From: Xanthoparmelia taractica
Taxonomy: Eukaryota > Ascomycota > Lecanoromycetes > Lecanorales > Parmeliaceae
Direction of reading: 5' to 3'
NCBI GenBank assembly: GCA_033085395.1
Contig: JANQBS010000085.1
Coordinates: 62,001-126,000, forward strand
Length of the DNA: 64,000 nt
The notes below the pieces were generated by a model. It was not told where the DNA came from. It searched no databases and saw only the letters and a list, made by a program, of their open reading frames with translations. Position 1 is the stretch's first letter, and each line of letters opens with the position of its first letter. Shown one piece after another: positions 56,320-64,000 of the stretch. The position numbers and the translations under genes were made by a program.

Positions 56320-57308
56320 TGGCTCTGACCGCTCTGTCGGGTGCACTTGTGTGAAGACTATCATCATCAAAACACGCAAGAGGCTTCGATGGAGCGGCAA
56401 TGGTGGGTGGAAATGTGCTCTCACGCTTGGAGAAGGGCAATCTCAATAATCGAATTCATGGAGTCATGAAAGAAAGCGAGAAAAAGGATAATGATTTGTT
56501 TGTGACGGGTTGGGAGAAACTTCTATCTTCTTCCTAGGTGCTTGGATGGTTGTGGTGGCGTGTCCCTTTGGGCTAAAAAGCGGCATTATACCCTCTCTTA
56601 ATGAAGAGACTCTCTGAACGAACTCTTGTCTCTCTTCCAAGCCTTCTTCACATGGGGGTAATCTTTCACGCTCAGCACGGCTCAATATAAATAGACAACA
56701 TGATTGAAAGCAGTGAGAGAACGTAGCAAAGTCATGCATAGAAAGGGTGAATTGCCGCCACATATTGATAGGAAATGTTGACCCCTTCTAATCGACACCC
56801 ATAAAACTGAATCAAGGAAAGTGTTGCAAATGTGGGTGACGGATGGTTTGCAGCTACTGAAAAATCTGACTATATACAAGCGATAGGGCTGAGTAGTGCC
56901 AAATTCCAACAGAAAGCCTTATTCTGCCAAGCCGCTAAGCCTGGTAAGGTAAAGTACGAGTGAGTGCAAGCCAAAAAATGTCCCCTGCAGCTCCGAATTT
57001 TGCACAGTCGCTGCCACAGCCTCAATGTGGAGGGATTGCCTCTTCGGGTTTCACGCTTTCAAAGTCTCGGAAGAAGCTGTAATTGCTGGTAATAGAGAGG
57101 ACGTCACGTTGAAGCAGTGTTCTGTTCCGCAAGGACTATGGAGGAGGCATGACTTGACAACTCCAAACTAAACTTACGGCATAGTCCCATAGGTCACAAC
57201 CTTTGTCTTATGCGATCCGCCGAATACAACCATTCTCGCACATACCCAAACCTGTCTCTCAGTCATCGCCCACCTCGAAAGCTCGGTCTAGGTCGAGATC
57301 ACTCGCTT
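56320..57308. other. Intergenic region, no supported gene
   Basis: About 990 bp between convergent genes. Frames are short; no repeat or RNA gene seen. Confidence 0.5.
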
Positions 57309-58223
57309 CTACGCCAAATCAGGAGAGTACACCATCTGTACCCACCCCTGCGTCCCCCAATGACGCATGGACCCATAAGGCTTATAATCGTTCAAGGTCA
57401 ATGTGAACGTTCCCACAACATCGAAGCCAGCTTGAAGAAAGAATTCCTTTTCATTCACAAGGATCTGGGTCCAAATTGGCAGGCCACGTTCTTCTGCAAA
57501 GCCTACAGCCCACCCTAACAGCTTGTTGGCCATATCCCAGGCTGTCTCCTCGTGATATTCTGGATATAGTAATAGAGCATTGATGACTAGATATGGGTGG
57601 GCGATGTAGCTTTCTTGACCAAGTCTAGACCGATTCTCGAGTTCGTGCAGGAGGCAAAAGCGAGGGACACTAATGTTCAGATGATTCTGGTCCGTGGCCC
57701 GTGCTTGCCCCAGCAGTTTCAAACATGCGTAAGTGGTGAACTCGGAGGTTGCGTAGACGTTTCTGGGGCCATCCCGAGGTGCGTCGCTCAATGAAATCAA
57801 CCCATGAGTAAGGTTCTTCAGTTCCTCGCTGGTGAGCGAGACTGTTTCGAAATTGTCCGGATCGTCCATGTCTATTGCACAATCATCGTACTTGCAGCTT
57901 TCATCATCTGAACTATCGTGATCTTCCCCGTTCGAAATGTCGTACGCGACCACAAATCTGCAACTCTGGGAGCCCGAGTGGGTCTCGAGTATGTCCTTGG
58001 CAACGTAGTACAATGGGTCACCACCCAAGGGTTGATCTATATCTATGAGCCGCCAAAGCCGAGGATTGCGGTGCCTAAAGGCTTCCATGAATATGCAAAG
58101 CATACCGCCTATATCGGACATCTCGGCGTTTCTGATGTCAGCGTATCTCCGGATAGGCTGGGGTTCTTCTTGCATCGTTCCGAGGGTCTCAAGTTCAAGC
58201 ATAGTATAGCCTTCTTGCGGCAT
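57309..58223 (-). CDS. GNAT-like protein, array member 1
   Basis: Single exon, 304 residues from the first in-frame ATG at 58223 (longer readings have no ATG). The GNAT-like C-terminal half has HPYLVINALLLYPEYH, MANKLLGWAVGFAEERG, LPIWTQILV, EFFLQAGFDVVGTFTLTLN and a terminal GWVQMVYS. The motif A position reads YHEETAWDMANKLL, without the Q/RxxGxG/A turn. The middle carries an acidic insert (DHDSSDDESCKYDDCAIDMD) not seen in the other members. Closest to member 2. Function unknown; acetyl-CoA binding is doubtful. Confidence 0.8.
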   Translation of the reverse strand: MPQEGYTMLELETLGTMQEEPQPIRRYADIRNAEMSDIGGMLCIFMEAFRHRNPRLWRLIDIDQPLGGDPLYYVAKDILETHSGSQSCRFVVAYDISNGEDHDSSDDESCKYDDCAIDMDDPDNFETVSLTSEELKNLTHGLISLSDAPRDGPRNVYATSEFTTYACLKLLGQARATDQNHLNISVPRFCLLHELENRSRLGQESYIAHPYLVINALLLYPEYHEETAWDMANKLLGWAVGFAEERGLPIWTQILVNEKEFFLQAGFDVVGTFTLTLNDYKPYGSMRHWGTQGWVQMVYSPDLA

Positions 58224-58679
58224 TTCTGAGGAGTATGTGTGTGAGCTGGGACTCGAGTGCACGAGTCAAGAGAAAACAAACGCAGCTTGGAACAAGTTTG
58301 GATGGAGCGGAATGTGAAGTGAAATGCCTCGAAGGCACAGGCATGATTTATAGAAAAGCAAGATCAGGCAACAATATGTGTTAAATATATTGCAGCCGAA
58401 GCGGCTACCCAAGGCGTCCAATGGAATTTCGAGAGAAGCGTGGCGACCGCCTTCTATTCAAAGGGCGAATGGGAGCAAGGTAAGCAAAAACCTCTTATGT
58501 GGCCAGAGGCGTATCGACCAGACATTGTATCTCTACTTCAAGGAAACAGACCAACCATCGCAAGCCCACTCAATACACAAAAAATTCCACCGACACACCA
58601 ACATTTCCTACCAGTCATCGACCGCCGATCCTTGGGCGACGTGGACCTTGCACGCCTTGCACGCCTCTATCCGGGAATA
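58224..58679. other. Promoter of array member 1
   Basis: 456 bp between two same-strand array members, with AAATATATTGCA near 58383. No gene is supported. Confidence 0.5.
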
Positions 58680-59414
58680 CTAATACACCATCTGCACCCA
58701 CTCCTGGATCCCCAAATCTGTGCCGCTTGAAGATGCATAGTGGTTCAGGTTCAGTGCGAATCTTCTCACTTCTGTGAAGCCGACTTGACTGAAAAAGAGG
58801 ATTTGGGCCACGGGAACTTGTGTCCAAATTTGCCACTGGTGTCTCTCTGCATACCCAATAGCCCATCCCAGCAACTTGGAGGCCATCTCCCGTTTTGAAT
58901 CGCTATGTGAATTGGGCCACAAGACGAGACTGTTGACGACCAGATGCGGGTAAAGGACGAAGCGGTTTTGGCCGTCTCTTGACTGGTTCCCCAGTTCAGT
59001 GGCTAGCCGAACACGAGGATCATTGGCATTCAACTGTAGTGGATTTTCGCCTCTGGCTCGTGCTTCTGTAGCCAACATCTTCAAAGATATATTAACGGAA
59101 AAGTCCCCGGCTGTATAAGAACTCAGCCTGCTGGGGTGAGGTACGGTTCCAATGGATATCCATCCGTAACACATTTCTCTGTCGAACTCCTCGCGAGTGT
59201 CGAAGGCGATCATGAACTCGTTTTGCTCTGAGTACAAGTTTTTGTTCACGAAATCTGTGAACGCCGGGTAGGTATTCTTACCAGCGAATAAGACTTCTGC
59301 GAGCTCAGGGGTCTCGCGTCGGAAGGTGTGCCCAAAAATAGAGTACATGCCCTCAATTTCCGACTCATCGGCCGGGCCGATCCCAATTTTCAGGGGTCGA
59401 AATTCATGAGGCAT
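58680..59414 (-). CDS. GNAT-like protein, array member 2
   Basis: Single exon, 244 residues from ATG 59414, chosen because it matches where the other members start and has A at -3; an upstream in-frame ATG at 59573 would add 53 residues of unlike character. Shared segments are YPHLVVNSLVLWPNSH, REMASKLLGWAIGYAERH, WQIWTQVPV, LFFSQVGFTEVRRFALNLN and the terminal GIQEWVQMVY. Motif A is degenerate (SHSDSKREMASKLL). Pairwise it is clearly closest to member 1, pointing to a recent duplication. Confidence 0.78.
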   Translation of the reverse strand: MPHEFRPLKIGIGPADESEIEGMYSIFGHTFRRETPELAEVLFAGKNTYPAFTDFVNKNLYSEQNEFMIAFDTREEFDREMCYGWISIGTVPHPSRLSSYTAGDFSVNISLKMLATEARARGENPLQLNANDPRVRLATELGNQSRDGQNRFVLYPHLVVNSLVLWPNSHSDSKREMASKLLGWAIGYAERHQWQIWTQVPVAQILFFSQVGFTEVRRFALNLNHYASSSGTDLGIQEWVQMVY

Positions 59415-59882
59415 GATGGATATCCGGATTGATAGGCTCAAACCTTGATGGTGCTGCTTTGAAGATATCACTGTAAGGTATGGGTGGATGAGAGTAGAAA
59501 AAGTCCTGGAACTGAAATTCGCTCCTCTTTTTAAAAGAAACGGATAAAGTGTTATGCTGAAGGATGTGAGCATTTAACACAATGGAGCAGGGCCAGGAAA
59601 CCATATAACCGGCTTTCATTATATCTAACGAGACAGGGGCAACCTAGGTCTCTAACACTTCACAGTCAAGAACAAATCGGGAGTGGTTATTGAATCAGGC
59701 AGCACATTGCTAATCCCAAAGTGTAGAGGTGACCAATTATCAATCAGATCCGAACACTCGCCTCCAACAAATTGAGACTTGCAGCCATACATCGGCCTTC
59801 GTAGTATTCATCCATCCATCCGCCATGCATGGTCGTTTGTCGTTTCAGTGACTATTACTCGCCATCGTCTGTGTATACCTCA
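59415..59882. other. Promoter of array member 2
   Basis: About 470 bp between array members 2 and 3; if the ATG at 59573 is used, the first 160 bp are coding. Nothing else is recognisable. Confidence 0.45.
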
Positions 59883-60692
59883 TCAATATCGTCGCCCGCG
59901 GTCCCAATTCCCCGTTTCCAACACCCACTGAGTCCACTTCTGCAATCCCCAATTCCTCCGCCTCCGATGTTCTTCATCCGTGAACCGGGTAAGATCCAAA
60001 TCGAAGGACGCCACTTTGGCGAAGCCGACTTCTCCGAAGATTTCTTCAATGTCGCCGAAAGAGCCTTGGGGGACTTGCGCCCATAGGGGCAGATGCTCTT
60101 CCATCGCGAGATCTCTGACATGATTTATCATCTCGTAAGCGATCGTCGCGATTTCCGGTTTATAAACATCTGGATGGACGGCGATGGTGTTAATGACCAG
60201 GCGTGGTTCAGGAGCATATCTGTTCTGACCATGGCGGTTCTCTTCTCTAAGCTGAGTGATCAGAGCAGCCCGCTTCATCTCGTCCAAGTGCAAGGGCGTT
60301 TGGCCTCTAGCCCTGGACTCCCTGCGCAGCAACTGGCGACCAGCCCAGACGATCGAATCGCAGTACTTGAAGTAGTCGTCTTGGCCCGACGTCACGAGGC
60401 TTACCGACGCCCATCCGACGATTGAGTTTGTGTATTCGTCCTCGGCTACTATGACATGGGTGTACTCATCGTCGAGGTAAGTCCTCAGCATCTCGACGAG
60501 CACCGGCCAGATTCCATCATGAGGGTACAGGAGCTGAGCAGTCTTGTCGTATTTGAACGATTTGATGAAGATATTGACCATGGCCCCAACGTCCTCCCTT
60601 TTGGCGTCGCGCGTAACGATGAATAGCTCGTCCAACATGGTAAAGTCGAGATCCCACGAGGGTACGCCGGACTCTGCTGTGTTTCCAGGCAT
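59883..60692 (-). CDS. GNAT-like protein, array member 3
   Basis: Single exon, 269 residues from ATG 60692 (MPGNTAESG); the frame is open further upstream but without ATG. Shared features are the N-terminal TRDAKREDVGAMVNIFIKSF, EPRLVINTIAVHPDVY, MEEHLPLWAQVP, IFGEVGFAKVASFDLDL and NWGLQKWTQWVLE. The motif A position reads YKPEIATIAYEMI, so the CoA turn is missing. It has an added RRRRNW segment near the C-terminus. Function unknown. Confidence 0.8.
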   Translation of the reverse strand: MPGNTAESGVPSWDLDFTMLDELFIVTRDAKREDVGAMVNIFIKSFKYDKTAQLLYPHDGIWPVLVEMLRTYLDDEYTHVIVAEDEYTNSIVGWASVSLVTSGQDDYFKYCDSIVWAGRQLLRRESRARGQTPLHLDEMKRAALITQLREENRHGQNRYAPEPRLVINTIAVHPDVYKPEIATIAYEMINHVRDLAMEEHLPLWAQVPQGSFGDIEEIFGEVGFAKVASFDLDLTRFTDEEHRRRRNWGLQKWTQWVLETGNWDRGRRY

Positions 60693-62747
60693 GGTGAAGA
60701 GTTGGTAAACAGCTGTGTACTTTCCTTTAATGCAAGTCGAGGATGTTGGTGAATCTTGCTCGCCGGCTTTCAAGTTTGGATTCTGGAGTGGTGAAGAAGA
60801 TGGGAACCTTAAGGAGTACTCAAGCAAGATGCAGGAGAGAAGGATTCATGCGGGCGAAAGGGGATCCAGTCAGGCGACAATAGTCTTGACTCCTCAGCAT
60901 CCACCAATCGAGCCCTCGCCACATATGCTCACCCGAAAGTGTTATCCTCAGCTATTCGCCACACTCTCCCAGACGCTCCTGCTTAATCCTATTCCGCCTT
61001 CACTTCCCGGCAGTCATTCCGCCACACATGGCGGAGGCTTGTGGCGTAACTGGAGGACTTTACGGACATCCCGAATGTATTAGAGACAATCTTGCCTTCC
61101 ACTGTCGGCTCTGAGTCCTTGGACACGGGACAGAATACTCAGTCAATACAGCTACAACATCCCCTATGATCAGCACAAGGAACAAAGGCAGGCGCATAAT
61201 GAAAAAAAAAAGTACCCAATCCACCCCCAGGATTGAACTCGCAGCGTCTTAAAATCATCGAGAGCCAATGAATCCACCATACAGCATCATGGCCAGAAAC
61301 GCATCTTACACCTGATGTGGAAATGAAGGGTGCTCATAGATGGACTAATCCCAAACGCTTATCATTCACACCGGAACCGAAACTCACTTGATTCCTACAT
61401 TTCACCTCTGCAAAAACCATTCCGAGAGGCTCACTACATACCAAGGTACCTAGCTACTCCACCCTTCCCCGCCTCCTTCCCCCACTTCACCCTTCCTTCC
61501 CACCCTCCCTCCCACCGTGCCGTCACCTCAACATCCGGAACCCCCCCTCACCCCCTCTTCTTCCTCCTCTGCTCTCCCAAATCCTCCCCTTTCCCCTCCC
61601 CACTCCCCAACCACCAACTTACCCCTTTCAAAGACATGTGCTTTCCTTTCCGCAGGAGCAGGATGCATAACGCAAGAATGGAACAGCGTCAGCCGGACCT
61701 TTCTAAAAACATGTACCTTTTTCCGCGGGATCCATGTTGGAAAAATGAAAGCCCGTTGGCCCAAATCCTTTACCCACGGCGCCGGAATCCGAGGTACGAG
61801 TACTAGGGTGGTGTATTTTTGATGCTCTGTAGGTACGGTAGGGTACGGTACGGTCCGGTAGGCAGGCAGTCAGGTGCGTATGTGCGTGCGTGCATATAGC
61901 GTTGCATATTATAGTATAGTATAGTCTAGTATAATACAACATACACCTTACACCTCACACACTAGACCGAATCATACATCAGTCACGCGGTAGAAGCGAT
62001 GCACTTGGCCGGCAACCGCATCCACATTCACATTCGCACTCGCATTCGTACCGGACGGTATGTATGCGTTGGACTGACTCACTGGACCGGTTGACTGGCT
62101 GGGTGGCTGGTTGGGTTGAGCGAAATAGGGGAAAGGGTGAAGGGGAAGGAGCCGACGGCCACGTCACGGAAAACAGACGAGTCACGGGTTCGCAAGTGAG
62201 GCGAGGCGTGGCGAGGGAGCGGGGTTTGGGGCGGTCAACTGTACTCATGTGATTGTAATGTGGTGGATACATAACGTTGTCAATGAGTATCAAGGTGTGA
62301 TGGCTGGAATAGAAAAAAAAAGGGGGGGTGGCCATATGGTGCCTTTTCATGTGAAGATCAACTCGATCAAATTTATCAATGAGTGTTGCTATGAGGGCTA
62401 AATGGCTGGATCAATGTCAAGTTGCTATGGTTCTATAGGATGCAGGAAGGAGTGCAAAACATCAGCCACTGGTGCTTGAATGTCCTTCTAAGTCGCTCTT
62501 GAAAAAGCAAGACCTCCGCGTCCTGACAGCTCCCAACGTAACGGGTTGCTGTTAGACCGCAGCGACGTGTGGCTGCTCTTTTTACTAGGAGAGGGTCCAT
62601 GCTTATACATGATTCCACCATGGATATAGGAGTGACCTGAGTTCTCTGTGAATAAGCCAAGGCTCTTCGGACGAAATCCCCCAGCAGCGTCCTGTGAGTC
62701 ATTGGACGTATTGTCGTAGATATTCTTTGTGCACTGGTACTCCCTGC
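60693..62747. other. 2-kb low-complexity region
   Basis: No supported gene. It includes C/T-rich tracts (61455-61620), short tandem tracts near 61830-61935 (GGTACGGTA-like, GTGCGTGCGTGC, TAGTATAGTATAG), and a tRNA-like B-box in minus sense followed by T10 near 61202-61245 (see rejected items). Confidence 0.5.
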
Positions 62748-63563
62748 CTAGGCCCCCATCGGTTTGGGCGTTTGTCCATGAGTACTTCCCGCCACGCCGG
62801 CCTGAGCGCCGCCCGCCTTCTCCAGTAACGTATCAGCTCTAGTACCTAGCTTCATCTGCCTCCATGTCTGAACGCCGAGCTGTCTCCCATGGATACCCAT
62901 GGCCATTTCTTCTGGAGGCTTGAAGACGTTGAGATCCAGACCGAAAGCGCCGACATCGTAGAATCCATTACGCCAGAACAAGCCCTCGTAGACCGTCGGC
63001 GTCTGGGCCCAGATGGGCCAGTCATTGCTTCGAGCGTGATCCACCGCGCACCTCAACAACTTGCCTGCGACACCCAGACGCCTGTACAGCGGGTCCGTGA
63101 CAATGGTGTTGATGACGAGTCTGTTACTTGGCGTATGCTGGACCTGGCCATGGCGAGATCGGTCGTGCAGCTGGGCGGCGAGGCGATAGCGGGGGTCGTT
63201 TATGTTGCCACGTAGCAGCCTTTGAGCCGCCCAACTGGTCATCTCGTTAAACGCAAATTGCGGCACGGTGCCCGTTGCAGGAATGATGCCAAAAGACATC
63301 CACCCAACGATTAAACCTGCATCCCGAGCTAGAGCGAGTCTGAACTGAATCTTGCTGTCGTCCATGTAGTCGTGGAGCATGTCTTGGATTATTTGCCACA
63401 TCTCATCTTTGGTGTACATGAGTTTGACGGATCCATCCATATCGAAAGAGTTCAGGAAGACTTGGGCCATCACGCCAACATGGCAGTGCTGGGCTCGAAA
63501 GACGTGGACGTCGAGGATGCTTTGCATGGTAGTAGTGCCTGGATCGAAGGAAGACTTCTTCAT
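62748..63563 (-). CDS. GNAT N-acetyltransferase, array member 4
   Basis: Single exon, 271 residues from ATG 63563 (MKKSSFDPG). Unlike its three neighbours it keeps motif A: RLVINTIVTDPLYRRLGVAG followed by KLLRCAVDHARSNDW, with the RxxGxA turn for CoA phosphates. Other shared elements are PIWAQTP, GLFWRNGFYDVGAFGLDLN and the terminal GVQTWRQMKLG. It is the best candidate for an active acetyltransferase in the array. Substrate unknown. Confidence 0.85.
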   Translation of the reverse strand: MKKSSFDPGTTTMQSILDVHVFRAQHCHVGVMAQVFLNSFDMDGSVKLMYTKDEMWQIIQDMLHDYMDDSKIQFRLALARDAGLIVGWMSFGIIPATGTVPQFAFNEMTSWAAQRLLRGNINDPRYRLAAQLHDRSRHGQVQHTPSNRLVINTIVTDPLYRRLGVAGKLLRCAVDHARSNDWPIWAQTPTVYEGLFWRNGFYDVGAFGLDLNVFKPPEEMAMGIHGRQLGVQTWRQMKLGTRADTLLEKAGGAQAGVAGSTHGQTPKPMGA

Positions 63564-64000
63564 TTGCAACTTTGGTAGATAGAGGGAAGGCCTCTCTGTA
63601 AGCTGATGATTACAAGAACTTGTTGGTGGCTAACTATGGGAAAATTCATCGAGGGGTGGAAGGATGAAGAAGCACGTAAAGAAAACTATTTGATATATAA
63701 AGGATCGGGAGCCAGGAGACGAACTCAATGATCATGTACCCCAAAGTTGCCCGTATCAAACAATCTCATCGCAGTAAGCCCGAAACGGTTTTTCGATGGC
63801 AGTAAATAGTAGTCGTCGTTACCGGATGTTGCGGTTCACGTGCGCGAAGGGTGAGTGCCATGGATGGCAAAGTATAGAGCGAGTATTATGCAAGACCAGG
63901 AAGCGGTGGGTGAATGTTGTATACTAAGTATAATAATGGGTGATCATAGACAAATCTGCGTCATTATTGCATGCATGGACAGACAGCAAAGCAGCTCTTC
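63564..64000. other. Promoter region of array member 4, window edge
   Basis: 437 bp upstream of the last GNAT-like gene. TATATAAAG near 63693-63701 could serve as the TATA element. No gene is supported. Confidence 0.5.

Noticed and set aside
61202..61290. tRNA-like element on the minus strand (GAGTTCAATCC B-box followed by T10)
   Set aside because: The T-arm and anticodon stems do not pair and no acceptor stem can be formed, so I do not call a tRNA. It may be a degenerate Pol III element; a covariance-model scan would decide.
61455..61806. 158-codon plus-strand frame rich in Pro and Ser
   Set aside because: Produced by C/T-rich low-complexity DNA; no conserved features.

Overview
The window is nuclear DNA of a filamentous ascomycete (Pezizomycotina). 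Most genes are split by short GT-AG introns of about 48 to 75 nt, many neighbours are divergently paired, and fungal-only families occur (Zn2Cys6 regulator, UstYa/DUF3328, fungal rhodopsin-like membrane protein, HapC, Rtc4). I cannot fix the species; Dothideomycetes or a relative is possible. All exon structures were read by eye from splice signals, reading frame and family conservation, without transcript support.

Layout. 0-5.4 kb: a gene end cut by the window edge, then PRP16 (splicing helicase) divergent from PWP1 (ribosome biogenesis). 5.4-11.8 kb: a conserved protein of unknown role and a DUF726/TMCO4-type membrane protein with a lipase-like motif. 12.5-30.4 kb: a catabolic cluster for proline-type imino acids, with amino-acid permease, P5C dehydrogenase, cupin, Zn2Cys6 regulator, covalent-flavin amine oxidase, HOGA/DHDPS-family aldolase, proline/hydroxyproline dehydrogenase and P5C reductase; one apparently unrelated conserved gene is embedded. 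30.9-47.2 kb: mainly housekeeping genes (RTC4-like, TMEM14 family, OST2/DAD1, aromatic-type aminotransferase, HAP3/hapC, prefoldin 2, CMC2, UTP23, RRN3), with two long gene-poor gaps. 47.2-56.4 kb: DUF1993 protein, GNAT acetyltransferase, a tiny secreted Kex2-type precursor, a UstYa-like protein and a rhodopsin-domain membrane protein; the precursor and UstYa-like gene form a candidate fungal RiPP locus. 57.3-63.6 kb: four tandem, same-strand, diverged GNAT-like proteins.

Main result. The 12.5-30.4 kb enzymes make a coherent route from 4-hydroxyproline: uptake, oxidation by a ProDH whose proline-selectivity tyrosine is replaced by Cys, oxidation by a P5CDH, and cleavage by an aldolase of the family that splits 4-hydroxy-2-oxoglutarate into pyruvate and glyoxylate. 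The transaminase for 4-hydroxyglutamate is not in the cluster. Every structural-gene promoter in the cluster carries a palindrome CGG-N8-CCG (mostly TCGG-N8-CCGA), seven sites in about 3.5 kb where about 0.9 would be expected by chance. I infer a dedicated regulon controlled by the Zn2Cys6 protein inside the cluster. The substrate assignment is inference; the sites and residues are read directly.
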